Shown piece by piece: positions 33,164 to 43,516 of a stretch of DNA of 64,000 nt (its first letter is position 1; each line of letters starts with the position of its first letter). Both the position numbers and the translations under genes were made by a program. Source of the DNA: Vogesella sp. LIG4 (lineage in GTDB: Bacteria > Pseudomonadota > Gammaproteobacteria > Burkholderiales > Chromobacteriaceae); assembly GCF_900090205.1 (NCBI RefSeq), contig NZ_LT607802.1, positions 2,408,554 through 2,472,553 of the forward strand. Direction: 5' to 3'. The notes under the pieces were generated by a model, which saw only the letters and a program-made list of their open reading frames with translations, had not been told where the DNA came from and ran no database searches.

Positions 33164-35179
33164 ATGGTAGTGACTTATCCCGGCAGCCCGTTCCGGCTGC
33201 ACCAGCCTTTTCCGCCCGCCGGCGATCAGCCCACCGCCATCGCCGGTCTGGTCGAAGGCTTGTCCGATGGACTGAGCTACCAGACCTTGCTGGGCGTTAC
33301 CGGTTCCGGCAAGACGTATACCATGGCCAATGTCATCGCGCAGACTGGTCGGCCGGCCATCATCATGGCGCACAACAAAACGTTGGCCGCACAGCTGTAC
33401 AGCGAGATGCGCGAGTTCTTTCCCGAGAATGCCGTCGAGTATTTCGTCTCCTACTACGATTATTACCAGCCGGAAGCCTATGTGCCGAGCCGGGATCTTT
33501 TCATCGAAAAGGATTCCAGCATCAACGAGCACATCGAGCAGATGCGGCTGTCGGCCACCAAGAGCATTCTGGAGCGGCCCGACTGCGTGATCGTGGCCAC
33601 CGTGTCCGCCATCTACGGTATCGGCGACCCGTCCGAATACCATCAGATGATCCTGCACCTGAAGGAAGGCGAGACCACGCCGCAGCGCGAGATCATCAGC
33701 CGGCTGACGGCGATGCAGTACGACCGCAACGACATGGACTTCGCCCGCGGCACCTTCCGCGTGCGCGGCGACGTGATCGACATCTTCCCGGCGGAAAGCA
33801 ACGACACCGCGCTGCGCGTCAGCCTGTTCGACGACGAGGTGGAAACGCTCACCCTGTTCGACCCGCTCACCGGCGTCACCAAGCAGCGGGTGGGCCGCTT
33901 CACCGTGTACCCGGGCAGCCACTACGTGACGCCGCGCGACACCGTGCTGCGCGCCTGCGACAAGATCAAGGACGAGCTGCGCGAGCGCATCGAGTGGTAC
34001 CACAAGGAAGGCAAGCTGGTGGAGGCGCAGCGCATTGAACAGCGCACCCGTTTCGACCTGGAAATGCTGTACGAGATGGGCTTCTGCAAGGGCATCGAGA
34101 ACTACTCGCGGCACTTTTCCGGCCGCGCGCCGGGCGAGGCGCCGCCGACGCTGATCGACTACCTGCCCAAGAACGCGCTGATGTTCATCGACGAGAGCCA
34201 CGTCACCGTGCCGCAGGTGGGCGCCATGTACAAGGGCGACGCGGCGCGCAAGCAGAACCTGGTGGATTACGGCTTCCGCCTGCCGTCGGCGGTGGACAAC
34301 CGGCCACTGAAATTCCATGAATTCGAAAGACTGATGCCGCAGGCGGTGTTCGTGTCCGCCACGCCATCCGACTACGAGCACCAGCACGCTGGCCAGGTGG
34401 TGGAGCAGGTGGTGCGGCCAACCGGCCTGGTGGACCCGGTGATCGAGATCCGCCCGGTATCCACCCAGGTGGACGACCTGCTGTCCGAGATCCAGCTGCG
34501 CATCGGCCAGGGCGAGCGGATATTGGTGACCACGCTGACCAAGCGCATGGCGGAGCAGCTGGCCGACTACTACACCGAACACGGCGTGAAGGTGCGCTAC
34601 CTGCACTCCGATATCGATACCGTGGAGCGGGTGGAAATCATCCGCGACCTGCGCCTGGGCATGTTCGACGTGCTGATCGGCATCAACCTGTTGCGCGAGG
34701 GCCTGGACATTCCGGAGGTGAGCCTGGTGGCGATCCTGGATGCCGACAAGGAAGGCTTCCTGCGCAGCGAGCGCAGCCTGATCCAGACCATAGGCCGCGC
34801 GGCGCGCAACCTCAATGGCAAGGCGCTGCTGTATGCCGACCGGGTGACCAACTCCATGCAGCGCGCCATCGACGAAACCGAGCGCCGTCGCGCCAAGCAG
34901 CTGGCGTTCAACGCCGAGCACGGCATCGTGCCGCAGGGCGTGAGCAAGAAGATCAAGGACATCATCGACGGCGTCTACCACGACAAGGCGCAGGAGCGGC
35001 AGAAGCTGACCGAAACCGCGCGCGTGGCGATGATGGACGAAAAGGCGCTGGCCAAGGAAATCAAGCGGCTGGAAAAAGCCATGCTGGAAGCAGCGCGCAA
35101 CCTGGAGTTCGAGCAGGCCGCCAAACTGCGCGACGAGCTGAAGGTACTCAAGGAACAAGCCTGGCTGAGCGACCTGTAA
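33164..35179 (+). CDS. uvrB: Excinuclease ABC subunit B
   Basis: 671 residues, full length. Walker A is GVTGSGKT (44-51). The beta-hairpin region [39 protein letters not shown] inserts at lesions. It has [30 protein letters not shown] and a C-terminal UVR motif ([28 protein letters not shown]) that binds UvrC. It works with UvrA, and with Mfd encoded at 7.3-10.7 kb, in nucleotide excision repair. Confidence 0.97.
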   Translation: MVVTYPGSPFRLHQPFPPAGDQPTAIAGLVEGLSDGLSYQTLLGVTGSGKTYTMANVIAQTGRPAIIMAHNKTLAAQLYSEMREFFPENAVEYFVSYYDYYQPEAYVPSRDLFIEKDSSINEHIEQMRLSATKSILERPDCVIVATVSAIYGIGDPSEYHQMILHLKEGETTPQREIISRLTAMQYDRNDMDFARGTFRVRGDVIDIFPAESNDTALRVSLFDDEVETLTLFDPLTGVTKQRVGRFTVYPGSHYVTPRDTVLRACDKIKDELRERIEWYHKEGKLVEAQRIEQRTRFDLEMLYEMGFCKGIENYSRHFSGRAPGEAPPTLIDYLPKNALMFIDESHVTVPQVGAMYKGDAARKQNLVDYGFRLPSAVDNRPLKFHEFERLMPQAVFVSATPSDYEHQHAGQVVEQVVRPTGLVDPVIEIRPVSTQVDDLLSEIQLRIGQGERILVTTLTKRMAEQLADYYTEHGVKVRYLHSDIDTVERVEIIRDLRLGMFDVLIGINLLREGLDIPEVSLVAILDADKEGFLRSERSLIQTIGRAARNLNGKALLYADRVTNSMQRAIDETERRRAKQLAFNAEHGIVPQGVSKKIKDIIDGVYHDKAQERQKLTETARVAMMDEKALAKEIKRLEKAMLEAARNLEFEQAAKLRDELKVLKEQAWLSDL

Positions 35180-35198
35180 GGCCGGCCAAGGGGGAAAC

Positions 35199-35675
35199 AT
35201 GCAAGGCAAGCTGCGAATATTGATGGTGTGCATGGGCAATATCTGCCGTTCGCCAACCATGGAAGGCGTGTTGCGCGCCAGGTTGGCCGCATACGGTCTG
35301 CAGGATCGCATCGAGGTGGATTCCGCCGGCACCCACGACTACCACATCGGCCGCGCGCCAGACCCGCGCAGCGTGGCCGCCGCCGCCCAGCGCGGCTATG
35401 ATCTGTCCGCGTTGCGGGCGCGGCAGGTGCAGGCGGCGGATTTCAGCGCCTTCGATTTCGTGCTGGCGGCCGACCGCGACAACCTGGCCAATCTGCAACG
35501 GCTGCGCCGCGGGCAGGGAGTGGAACCGCAGCTGCTGTTGTCGATACTGGAAGCTGACGCCGAGGTGCCGGACCCGTACTATGGCGGCCCGCAGGGTTTT
35601 GAAGACGTGCTGGACCTGGTGGAGGCCGCCTGCGATGCCTGGTGCCGACGCTGGCAGCAGCACCTGCGCGGCTGA
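35199..35675 (+). CDS. Low molecular weight protein-tyrosine phosphatase
   Basis: 158 residues. The P-loop CMGNICRSP (nucleophile C11, R17) is at the N-terminus, and the general-acid Asp is D125 in VPDPYYGG. Members dephosphorylate tyrosine kinases of the BY type (often in exopolysaccharide clusters) or act in stress response. It lies 19 bp after uvrB with its own ribosome site (AAGGGGG). No tyrosine kinase is adjacent. Confidence 0.9.
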   Translation: MQGKLRILMVCMGNICRSPTMEGVLRARLAAYGLQDRIEVDSAGTHDYHIGRAPDPRSVAAAAQRGYDLSALRARQVQAADFSAFDFVLAADRDNLANLQRLRRGQGVEPQLLLSILEADAEVPDPYYGGPQGFEDVLDLVEAACDAWCRRWQQHLRG

Positions 35676-35702
35676 GCGGTCGGGTGCCGATACGGAAACA
35701 GT

Positions 35703-36383
35703 ATGAACAACGCCCCAAAAAAACATGATGCGCAACCACTGACGGTAGCGCCCAGCCATACGGCGGATGTCATCCTGCATCGTCAGCCGGTGCGTGCCTC
35801 GGTAGGCAAGCTGCCGCTGATCGCCATCGGTTCCTCCACCGGCGGCACCGAAGCGCTGCGCGTGCTGCTGAGCGGCTTGCCGCTGGACATGCCGCCCATC
35901 GTGGTAACCCAGCACATGCCGGAGATGTTCACCAAGTCGTTCGCCACCCGGCTGGATTCGCTGTGCCGGCTGAGGGTCAAGGAGGCGGAGGACGGCGAGC
36001 GGCTGCACCCCGGCACGGTATACATCGCGCCCGGCCATTCGCATCTGCTGGTCAAATCCACCAATGGCATCGGCTATGCCGCCTGCCTGCACCCGGGGCC
36101 GCCGGTGAACCGCCACAAGCCGTCGGTGGACGTGCTGTTCCGCTCTGCGGCCAACGTGGCCGGCAAGCACTGCATCGGCGTGATCCTCACCGGCATGGGC
36201 CGCGACGGTGCCGCCGGCATGCTGGAATTGCGCGAGGCCGGTGCCATCAACATCGCCCAGGACGAAGCCAGCTGCGTGGTGTTCGGCATGCCCAAGGAGG
36301 CCATTGCCAGCGGCGGGGTGCACGAGGTGCTGCCGCTGCAGAACATCGCCAGCCGGCTGATTGCCCTGTGCGGCGGCCGCTGA
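35703..36383 (+). CDS. Receiver-less CheB-type chemotaxis methylesterase
   Basis: 226 residues, with only the CheB catalytic domain. The Ser-His-Asp triad is complete: S45 in [11 protein letters not shown]71 in TQHMPEMF, D168 in [10 protein letters not shown]. The N-terminal 35 residues are not a receiver domain and carry no phospho-Asp site, so activity cannot be gated by phosphorylation in the usual way. It lies between the phosphatase gene and flrC, 34 bp before the latter, in the place where the flrB kinase gene sits in Vibrio and Pseudomonas. Confidence 0.85.
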   Translation: MNNAPKKHDAQPLTVAPSHTADVILHRQPVRASVGKLPLIAIGSSTGGTEALRVLLSGLPLDMPPIVVTQHMPEMFTKSFATRLDSLCRLRVKEAEDGERLHPGTVYIAPGHSHLLVKSTNGIGYAACLHPGPPVNRHKPSVDVLFRSAANVAGKHCIGVILTGMGRDGAAGMLELREAGAINIAQDEASCVVFGMPKEAIASGGVHEVLPLQNIASRLIALCGGR

Positions 36384-36417
36384 CGGCTGCCGTAACGAAA
36401 ATGGAATACAACAATAA

Positions 36418-37764
36418 ATGAAACGCTTGCCTGTTTTGGTGGTGGAAGACGATCTGGATCTGCGCGAGGCGCTGGTCGATACCCTGATGCTGGCCGGCTT
36501 CCAGGTAGTGGAAGCGGCCGATGGCGGGGCGGCGCTGGAGGTACTGCAGCACGAGCCGGTGGGGCTGGTGATCTCCGATGCACAGATGCAGCCGATGGAC
36601 GGCTACAGCCTGTTCTTCCAGATCAAGGATCGCTACCCGGGGCTGCCTTTCATTCTGATGACCGCCTACGGTGTGATCGAGCGCGCCATCGAACTGCTGC
36701 GCGCCGGCGCCAGCCACTACCTGCTCAAGCCGTTCGAGCCGCAGCAGCTGATCGCCGAGGTGGGGCGCTTCGTGCTGGATGCGCCGGAAGTCAGTGCCGA
36801 CACACTGGTGGCGGAATCGCCGGCCATGCGCAAGCTGCTGTCCATTGCCAGCCGGGTGGCACCCAGTGATGCCAGCGTGCTGATCAGCGGCCCCAGCGGC
36901 GCCGGCAAGGAGGTGCTGGCGCGCTTCATGCATCAGCACTCGCGGCGTCAGGACGGCCCCTTCATCGCGGTGAACTGCGCAGCGATACCGGACAACCTGC
37001 TGGAATCCACGCTGTTCGGCCATGAGAAGGGCGCCTTTACCGGCGCCACTGCCAGCCTGCCCGGCAAGTTCGAGCAGGCGCAGGGCGGCACCATCCTCTT
37101 GGACGAGATTACCGAGATGCCGCTACCGCTGCAGGCCAAGCTGCTGCGTGTGCTGCAGGAGCGTGAAGTGGAGCGGGTGGGCGCAACTCGCACCATCAAG
37201 CTGGATATCCGCGTGCTGGCGACCAGCAACCGCGACATCCAGGCCGAGGTGGCCGCCGGGCGCTTCCGCGAAGACCTGTACTTCCGGCTGAATGTGTTCC
37301 CCTTGCAACTGCCGGGCCTGGCCGGAAGGCCAGAGGATATTCTGCCTCTGGCACGGAAATTGCTCAAAAAACATGCCGACGCGGTAGGCAAGTCCAATTT
37401 GACACTTGGCAAGGATGCCGAACGAGAATTGACTGCCTATAGTTGGGAAGGTAACATCCGCGAGCTAGATAATGTGATGCAGCGGGCGGCAATTCTTGCC
37501 GCCGGGACGGCGGTTTTTGCCGCTGACCTCATGCTGCAGTCTGTCTTGCCGGAGCAGTTGTCTGCCTTGCCCGAACCCCTGGAGCAGCCAGGCGCGGTGG
37601 ATCAGGCGATGGACATGCGGTCCATCGAAAAAAGACATATTCTGGAAGCGCTGGAAGCCGTGGGCGGGGTCAAGAAGTTGGCCGCAGAACGCCTGGGCAT
37701 CAGCGAGCGCACATTGCGCTACAAGCTGCAGCGCTACCGGGAAGAAGATGGTGACGTCATCTGA
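36418..37764 (+). CDS. flrC: Sigma-54-dependent flagellar response regulator FlrC
   Basis: 448 residues in three domains. Receiver: VVEDDLDLREALVDTL, with the phospho-acceptor at D54 in VISDAQMQPMDG. AAA+ domain: GPSGAGKEVLARFMH Walker A, the sigma-54 contact loop GAFTGA, and GGTILLDEITEMP Walker B. Fis-type helix-turn-helix at the end: RHILEALEAVGGVKKLAAERLGISERTLRYKL. It activates flagellar basal-body genes, such as those behind the sigma-54 promoter at 43466. Its kinase partner (FlrB) is not in this window. Confidence 0.9.
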   Translation: MKRLPVLVVEDDLDLREALVDTLMLAGFQVVEAADGGAALEVLQHEPVGLVISDAQMQPMDGYSLFFQIKDRYPGLPFILMTAYGVIERAIELLRAGASHYLLKPFEPQQLIAEVGRFVLDAPEVSADTLVAESPAMRKLLSIASRVAPSDASVLISGPSGAGKEVLARFMHQHSRRQDGPFIAVNCAAIPDNLLESTLFGHEKGAFTGATASLPGKFEQAQGGTILLDEITEMPLPLQAKLLRVLQEREVERVGATRTIKLDIRVLATSNRDIQAEVAAGRFREDLYFRLNVFPLQLPGLAGRPEDILPLARKLLKKHADAVGKSNLTLGKDAERELTAYSWEGNIRELDNVMQRAAILAAGTAVFAADLMLQSVLPEQLSALPEPLEQPGAVDQAMDMRSIEKRHILEALEAVGGVKKLAAERLGISERTLRYKLQRYREEDGDVI

Positions 37765-37797
37765 TATTCAGGTGGCAACAGACAGGTAGAGACCAAC

Positions 37798-38118
37798 ATG
37801 TCTACGCAAGGCATTAACCAGTTGCTGGGTGATCTGAAGGCGATGTCGGCGCTGGCCGCCGGCAAGCAGGCGGATGCGCCGGCGGCGGCACCGGAAGTGG
37901 ACTTTTCTTCGGTGCTGCAGTCAACGCTGGAGCAGGTCAACCAGGTGCAGCAAACCTCCCAGGAACTGCAAAAGCGCTTCGAGCTGGGGGAACAAGGGGT
38001 CAACATCCAGGACGTGATGGTGACCATGCAGAAAGCCAGCCTGAGCTTCCAGACCATGGTGCAGGCTAGAAACAAACTGGTTTCGGCCTACCAGGAAATC
38101 ATGAATACGCAAGTGTAG
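37798..38118 (+). CDS. fliE: Flagellar hook-basal body complex protein FliE
   Basis: 106 residues with the FliE pattern: a disordered N-terminus, VDFSSVLQSTLEQVNQVQQTSQELQKRFELGEQGVNIQDVMVTMQKASLSFQTMVQARNKLVSAYQEIMNTQV. FliE joins the MS ring to the rod. First gene of fliE-fliJ, 33 bp after flrC. Confidence 0.93.
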   Translation: MSTQGINQLLGDLKAMSALAAGKQADAPAAAPEVDFSSVLQSTLEQVNQVQQTSQELQKRFELGEQGVNIQDVMVTMQKASLSFQTMVQARNKLVSAYQEIMNTQV

Positions 38119-38171
38119 CCCCGCTGGATGGCTTGCCAGCAGCGGTAAACCTATAACGAAACCACCACTGT

Positions 38172-39881
38172 ATGGCTGATCTGGTAGACAACGCTACGCC
38201 TGCCTGGAGAGTGCGCCTCAATGAAATGACGGCGCGCTTCAATGCACTTCCCAATAATCGCAAAATCCTGCTCTTCGCCGCGGTTGCCGCGGTGTTGTCC
38301 ATTGCCATTGCCCTGGCGGCATTCAACCGCGACCCCGCATACAAGATACTGTTCACCGGCCTGGCCGATGCCGACGGCGGCCAGATCACGGCTGCGCTGC
38401 AGCAGATGAACGTGCCCTACCAGCTTGGCGAGGGCGGCCTGATCTCGGTGCCTAGCGACAAGGTGTACGACGTGCGCCTGCGCCTGGCGTCGCAAGGTCT
38501 GCCCAAGGCCGGCGGTGTCGGTTTCGAGCTGATGGACAAGCAGAAATTCGGCATCAGCCAGTTTGCCGAGCAGGTGAACTACCAGCGCTCCATCGAGGGC
38601 GAGCTGGCGCGCACCATCGAATCCATCGCCGCGGTGGATAGCGCCCGCGTGCACCTGGCCATTCCCAAGCAAAGCGTGTTCGTACGTGACCAGCAGCTGC
38701 CCACCGCCTCGGTGATGCTGACGCTGCGCGGTGGCCGCATTCTGGATGCCGGGCAGATCGCCGGCATCGTGCACCTTGTCTCCAGTGCGGTGCCCAACCT
38801 GCCGGTAAGCAATGTGTCGGTGGTCGACCAGGACGGCAACCTGCTGTCTACGGTGCAGGATGGCGGCAATGCCGGCATGGACCGCCGCCAGCTGACTTTC
38901 GTGCGCCAGATCGAAGGCGACTACGCCAAGCGAATCGAGGCCATCCTGGAGCCGATCTTCGGCCACGGCAATGCCCGGGCGCAGGTTACCGCCACGGTGG
39001 ATTTCTCCGAGGTGGAGCAGACCTCGGAAACCTATCGGCCCAACTCCACGCCGAACCCGTCCGCTACCCGCAGCCAGCAGATTCTGGAAACCCTGGGCAA
39101 GGATGCCGGCCTGCCGTCCGGCGTGCCGGGCGCCATGAGCAACCAGCCGCCCGGCGCCGCCTCGGCGCCGCTGACCCTGCCGCCGGGCGCGGCACCGGGT
39201 ACCGCCACCCTGTCCGGCCTGCCGATGAACAATGCTTCCGGCGGGGTGCATCGCGAGATCACCACCAACTACGAAGTCGACAAGACCATTCAGCACACCA
39301 AGCTGCCGCAGGGCAATATCAAGCGCCTGACCGCGGCAGTGGTGGTGAACTACAAGATGGTGCCGGACAACAACGGCGAAGCCAAGCCGACGCCGATGTC
39401 TGCCAAGGAATACCAGCAGATAACCAATCTGGTTAAGGAAGCGGTTGGCTATAATCAGGATCGCGGCGACTCGGTCAACGTGGTCAACGCCAGCTTTGCC
39501 GAAACCGTGCCCACGGTCACCACCAAGGACAAGCTGATTGAGTATGCGTCGGACAATGCGGCCAACCTGATCAAGTACGGTCTGCTGGGCATTGCCGTGC
39601 TGTACCTGCTGTTTGGCGTGGTGCGACCGATCATGCGCGATGTGATGAAGCCTGCGCCGGTGGTGCCGGAAGGGGTCGAGGGCGAGATGGCGGCTACCGG
39701 TGGCCGCCTGCTGGCGGTGGCCGGCGAGGAGGGCGAGGGTGAGCGTGGCGCCAACGGCGAAGAGAAAGACCAGTCGCGCCGACAGTACGATATCAAGCTG
39801 CAGTCTGCGCGCGAGCTGGTAAGAACCGATCCGCGCATGGCCGCCCAGATCATCAAGGAATGGATTGCTTCCGATGAGTGA
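38172..39881 (+). CDS. fliF: Flagellar MS-ring protein FliF
   Basis: 569 residues. The first membrane segment is KILLFAAVAAVLSIAIALAAF. The ring-building motifs follow (YKILFTGLADADGGQITAALQQMNVPYQL and EQVNYQRSIEGELARTIESIAAVDSARVHLAIPK). The second membrane segment (LIKYGLLGIAVLYLLFGVVRPIM) lies near residue 480. The C-terminal LVRTDPRMAAQIIKEWI docks on FliG. It forms the base of the flagellar motor in the inner membrane. Confidence 0.95.
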   Translation: MADLVDNATPAWRVRLNEMTARFNALPNNRKILLFAAVAAVLSIAIALAAFNRDPAYKILFTGLADADGGQITAALQQMNVPYQLGEGGLISVPSDKVYDVRLRLASQGLPKAGGVGFELMDKQKFGISQFAEQVNYQRSIEGELARTIESIAAVDSARVHLAIPKQSVFVRDQQLPTASVMLTLRGGRILDAGQIAGIVHLVSSAVPNLPVSNVSVVDQDGNLLSTVQDGGNAGMDRRQLTFVRQIEGDYAKRIEAILEPIFGHGNARAQVTATVDFSEVEQTSETYRPNSTPNPSATRSQQILETLGKDAGLPSGVPGAMSNQPPGAASAPLTLPPGAAPGTATLSGLPMNNASGGVHREITTNYEVDKTIQHTKLPQGNIKRLTAAVVVNYKMVPDNNGEAKPTPMSAKEYQQITNLVKEAVGYNQDRGDSVNVVNASFAETVPTVTTKDKLIEYASDNAANLIKYGLLGIAVLYLLFGVVRPIMRDVMKPAPVVPEGVEGEMAATGGRLLAVAGEEGEGERGANGEEKDQSRRQYDIKLQSARELVRTDPRMAAQIIKEWIASDE

Positions 39882-40872
39882 TGCCGGTATTCGCCGCAGC
39901 TCCGTGCTGCTGTTCAGCCTGGGGCAGGCCGAGGCCATCGAGGTCTTCAAGTACCTGGGGCCGAAAGAGGTGCAGAAGCTGAGCCTGGCCATGTCGGGGC
40001 TCAGCAACCTCAGCCACGAGGAAGTGGAAAAGGTCGTTGGCCAGTTCGAGGAAGAATACGCGGCGCGCGCCAACTTCGGCGCCACCGACGAATACCTGCG
40101 CAACGTGCTGATCGAAGCGCTGGGGCCGGACAAGGCGGCCAACCTGCTGGACAAGATCCTGCAGGGCAACGATCACAGCGGTATCGAAAGCCTGAAGTGG
40201 ATGGACCCGTCCTCCGCCGCCGACCTGATCCGCAACGAGCACCCGCAGATCATCGCCACCATCATGGTGCACCTGGACCCGGACCTGTCCAGCGCCATCC
40301 TGGCCTACTTCCCGGAGCGGCTGCGCAACGAGGTGCTGATTCGTACCGCCACGCTGGAAGGCGTGCAGCCGCAGGCATTGCGCGAATTGAACGACGTGCT
40401 GACCCAGCTGCTGTCCGGTTCCGACCGCATCAAGAAGAGCGCGGCCGGCGGCGTGGGCATGACGGCGGAAATCCTCAACTTCCTGGGCTCCAACGTGGAA
40501 GCCTCGGCGCTGTCCTATATCCGCGAGTACGACCCGGAGCTGGCGCAGCGCATCCAGGACAAGATGTTCGTGTTCGACAACCTGCTGGAGATCGACGACC
40601 GTTCCATCCAGACCATTCTGCGCGAAGTGCAGTCCGATTCGCTGGTGGTGGCGCTCAAGGGCACCAGCCAGGAACTCAAGGACAAGATCTTCCGCAATAT
40701 GTCGAGCCGGGCGGCGGAGATGCTGCGCGACGACCTGGAATCCAAGGGGCCGGTCAAGCTGTCGGAAGTGGAAGCCGAGCAGAAGGAAATTCTCAAGATC
40801 GTGCGCAGGCTGGCCGACGAAGGCCAGATCGTGCTAGCAAGCAAGGGTGGAGACGAGGGCCTTGTCGAATAA
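39874..40872 (+). CDS. fliG: Flagellar motor switch protein FliG
   Basis: 332 residues. The N-terminal domain (SVLLFSLGQAEAIEVFKYLGPKEVQKLSLAM) binds FliF, the middle domain has the EHPQ motif (RNEHPQIIATIMVHL), and the C-terminal torque domain reads MFVFDNLLEIDDRSIQTILREV. It transmits rotation from MotA to the rotor. The ATG at 39874 overlaps the end of fliF by 8 bp, so translation is coupled. Confidence 0.95.
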   Translation: MSDAGIRRSSVLLFSLGQAEAIEVFKYLGPKEVQKLSLAMSGLSNLSHEEVEKVVGQFEEEYAARANFGATDEYLRNVLIEALGPDKAANLLDKILQGNDHSGIESLKWMDPSSAADLIRNEHPQIIATIMVHLDPDLSSAILAYFPERLRNEVLIRTATLEGVQPQALRELNDVLTQLLSGSDRIKKSAAGGVGMTAEILNFLGSNVEASALSYIREYDPELAQRIQDKMFVFDNLLEIDDRSIQTILREVQSDSLVVALKGTSQELKDKIFRNMSSRAAEMLRDDLESKGPVKLSEVEAEQKEILKIVRRLADEGQIVLASKGGDEGLVE

Positions 40873-41629
40873 CAATGTGATTCCGGCCGAGTCGCTGGGG
40901 CAGTGGAAGTCCTGGCAGTTTGGCGAGTTGGGCGAACAGCCCGCCGCAGCGCAGCCGCAGCCGGAAAGCGACCCGGAAACCAGCGAACCCCCTGCACAGG
41001 GGGTTTCTGCATTGGAGCCTGCAGAGGGTGAAGCGGCGCCGGCGGAGGAGGCCGAGCTGGAAGAAGCGCCGCTGGCTTACCCGACGGCGGCCGAGCTGGA
41101 GGCTATCCACCAGGAGGCGTGGCAGGCCGGCTTCGATGCCGGGCAGCAGGAAGGCTTGCAGCAGGGGCGTGCGGTTGGTGAAACCAGCGCGCAGAACGAG
41201 GCCAATGCCCGTTTTGCCGAGCATTGGCAGCCGCTCGCAGCGATGCAGCAATCGTTCGAGCAACAGCTGCAGCTGCTGGGCGAGGAGCTGTCGGCGGATG
41301 TGCTGGTGCTGGCGGTGGAGCTGGCCGAGCGCATTGTGGCCACGCGCATTGAGGTGGACCCGGAGCAGATGCTGCCATTGCTGCAGCAGGCGCTGGAGGA
41401 GATCGGGCAGGGGCTGCAACAGGCACGCATCCGGGCCAATCCGGCCGATATCGAGGTTATCGAAGCCTTTGCGGCCAACGCCTACCCCGGGGTGAGCTGG
41501 CAGTGGCTGCCGGACGAGGCTGTGGAGCGTGGCGGCTGCGTGATCGACACCCCACAGCGCAAGATCGACCTTGGCCTGCCGCAACGCCTGCAGCTGCTGC
41601 GGCGGGCGCTGGGAGTGCAGGATGAGTGA
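40862..41629 (+). CDS. fliH: Flagellar export ATPase regulator FliH
   Basis: About 255 residues. [23 protein letters not shown] is the typical N-terminus with the conserved Trp residues. A Glu/Ala/Gln-rich coiled middle follows ([19 protein letters not shown]), and the FliH/YscL-type C-terminal domain is similar to a V-ATPase stalk. It binds and restrains FliI. I choose the TTG at 40862, overlapping fliG by 11 bp; GTG at 40847 is an alternative. Confidence 0.88.
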   Translation: MSNNNVIPAESLGQWKSWQFGELGEQPAAAQPQPESDPETSEPPAQGVSALEPAEGEAAPAEEAELEEAPLAYPTAAELEAIHQEAWQAGFDAGQQEGLQQGRAVGETSAQNEANARFAEHWQPLAAMQQSFEQQLQLLGEELSADVLVLAVELAERIVATRIEVDPEQMLPLLQQALEEIGQGLQQARIRANPADIEVIEAFAANAYPGVSWQWLPDEAVERGGCVIDTPQRKIDLGLPQRLQLLRRALGVQDE

Positions 41630-43016
41630 GCTGCTGCTCGATCAGCGCCGCTTTTTGCAGTCCTGCCGCGAGGCGGCGGCCCAGGTGCCGCTGTGGCAGG
41701 TGCAGGGCCAGCTGGTGCGTGTCACCGGCCTGGTGATGGAGGCGATCGGCCTGCGCCTGCCGGTGGGCAGTGCCTGCACGGTGGAGGTGGCGCCGGGGCA
41801 CCAGGTGGAAGCCGAAGTGGTCGGCTTTGCCGAAGACCGCTTGTTCCTGATGCCGCTGACCAATATCCAGGGCCTGCTGCCCGGCACACCGGTGAAGCCG
41901 GTGGTATCGTTCCAGCCGCCCGACTACCAGCAAAGCGGCGTCAAGCCCGAGGTCAATGGCCCGCTGGGGCGGCAGGTGCCGGTAGGCACCAGCCTGCTGG
42001 GGCGGGTGCTGGATTCGCTGGGGCGGCCGCTGGACGGCAAGGGCCCGGTGTACCCGGATGCCTATTTTCCGCTGTACAGCCAGCCGCTGAACCCCTTGCA
42101 CCGTACCCCGGTGCACGACGTGCTGGACGTGGGCGTCAAGGCCATCAACGGCCTGCTCACCGTTGGCCGCGGCCAACGTCTGGGCCTGTTTGCCGGCTCC
42201 GGCGTCGGCAAGTCGGTACTGCTGGGCATGATGGCGCGCTTCACCCGCGCCGACGTGGTGGTGGTGGGGCTGATCGGCGAACGCGGCCGCGAGGTGAAGG
42301 ACTTCATCGAAAACATCCTGGGTGAGGAAGGGCTGGCGCGCTCGGTGGTGGTGGCGGCGCCGGCCGACATGCCGCCGCTGATGCGCCTGCATGGCTCTGC
42401 CTACGCCACCGCGCTGGCGGAATACTTCCGCGCCCAGGGGCTGGACGTGCTGCTGCTGATGGATTCGGTAACCCGTTATGCCATGGCGCAGCGCGAGATC
42501 GCACTGGCCATCGGCGAGCCGCCGGTGAGCAAGGGGTACCCGCCTTCGGTGTTCGCCAAGCTGCCGCAGCTGATCGAACGCGCCGGCAACGGCGAGGATG
42601 GTGGCGGTTCGATTACCGCCTTCTATACCGTGCTGTCGGAGGGGGATGACCAGCAGGATCCGATCGCCGACTCGGCGCGGGCGATTCTGGATGGTCACTT
42701 CGTGCTGTCGCGTGAGCTGGCAGAGTCAGGCCACTACCCGGCCATCGATATCGAGCAGTCCATCTCGCGGGTGATGGTGGACGTGGTCAGCCGCTCGCAT
42801 ATGGATTCGGCGCGGCGCTTCAAGCAACTGTTCTCGCGCTATCAGCGCAGCCGCGACCTGATCAGCGTGGGGGCTTATGTGCCGGGCTCGGACCCGATGC
42901 TGGACGAGGCGATTCGCCGCCACAGCCAGATGGTGTCGTTCCTGACCCAGTCCATGCACGAGAATGTCGATTTTTCCGCCTGCAGCAACCTGCTGGGCGA
43001 GACCCTGGCCGGCTGA
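41622..43016 (+). CDS. fliI: Flagellum-specific ATP synthase FliI
   Basis: 464 residues of the F1-ATPase beta-like family: Walker [51 protein letters not shown] (Walker B) and the C-terminal [16 protein letters not shown]. It powers or primes type III export of flagellar subunits. The ATG at 41622 overlaps the fliH end and follows GGAG. A symmetrical GTTGGCCGCGGCCAAC variant of the repeat lies inside at about 42163. Confidence 0.95.
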   Translation: MSELLLDQRRFLQSCREAAAQVPLWQVQGQLVRVTGLVMEAIGLRLPVGSACTVEVAPGHQVEAEVVGFAEDRLFLMPLTNIQGLLPGTPVKPVVSFQPPDYQQSGVKPEVNGPLGRQVPVGTSLLGRVLDSLGRPLDGKGPVYPDAYFPLYSQPLNPLHRTPVHDVLDVGVKAINGLLTVGRGQRLGLFAGSGVGKSVLLGMMARFTRADVVVVGLIGERGREVKDFIENILGEEGLARSVVVAAPADMPPLMRLHGSAYATALAEYFRAQGLDVLLLMDSVTRYAMAQREIALAIGEPPVSKGYPPSVFAKLPQLIERAGNGEDGGGSITAFYTVLSEGDDQQDPIADSARAILDGHFVLSRELAESGHYPAIDIEQSISRVMVDVVSRSHMDSARRFKQLFSRYQRSRDLISVGAYVPGSDPMLDEAIRRHSQMVSFLTQSMHENVDFSACSNLLGETLAG

Positions 43017-43033
43017 GCTGACGAGCATCGGCC

Positions 43034-43459
43034 ATGAGCAAGTTCGCCCTGCTGCTACGCCTTGCCAACGACCGCCTGGACGCGGCGGCCGAGCGCATGC
43101 GCAAGGCGCAGCAGGCACAGCTGCAGGCGCAGCAGATGCTGCAGCAGCTGGAAGGCTTCATTGCCGATTACCAGCAACGCATGTTGCAGAGCGGGCAGGC
43201 CGGCATGTCGATAGCGCAGTGGCAGGATTACCGCCTGTTCATGCAGAAGCTGGACGACGCCCGCGAGCAGCAGCTGGGCCAGGTGGAATTGAGCGCGCAA
43301 CGTTTCATGGTGGAAAAGCAGGCCTGGCTGCAGGAGCGGCGCAAGCTCAAATCCTTCGAGGTGCTGCAAAAGCGCGAGGAGCAGCGGGCCGCCCTGGGGC
43401 AGAAGCGTCGCGAGCAAAAGACGCTGGACGAGTTTGCCGCGCGCATCAAGAAGTCCTGA
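43034..43459 (+). CDS. fliJ: Flagellar export chaperone FliJ
   Basis: 141 residues, almost entirely one long coiled coil (RLANDRLDAAAERMRKAQQAQLQAQQMLQQLEGF, then LDDAREQQLGQVELSAQRFMVEKQAWLQERRKLKSFEVLQKREEQRAAL). Position directly after fliI and size match FliJ, which links FliI to FlhA. Confidence 0.9.
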   Translation: MSKFALLLRLANDRLDAAAERMRKAQQAQLQAQQMLQQLEGFIADYQQRMLQSGQAGMSIAQWQDYRLFMQKLDDAREQQLGQVELSAQRFMVEKQAWLQERRKLKSFEVLQKREEQRAALGQKRREQKTLDEFAARIKKS

Positions 43460-43465
43460 ACGCCC

Positions 43466-43481
43466 TGGCACGCAATCTGCT
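43466..43481 (+). promoter_or_regulatory. Sigma-54 promoter upstream of fliK
   Basis: TGGCACG-CAAT-CTGCT matches the sigma-54 consensus TGGCACG-N4-TTGCW at all but one position, with the required 12-bp step between GG and GC. It lies 35 bp upstream of fliK and starts a separate late-basal-body transcript, fitting the FlrC activator encoded upstream. Confidence 0.85.
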
Positions 43482-43516
43482 TTATCCGCGCATCCAGTCA
43501 ATGAGGGCGAGCTGCC

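Noticed and set aside
33128..35332. 734-residue open frame on the minus strand
   Set aside because: It is a shadow of uvrB, which is unmistakable on the plus strand.
35686..35693. GCCGATAC upstream of the CheB-like gene as a sigma-28 promoter
   Set aside because: The -10 matches 7 of 8, but no TAAA-like -35 lies at the required spacing.
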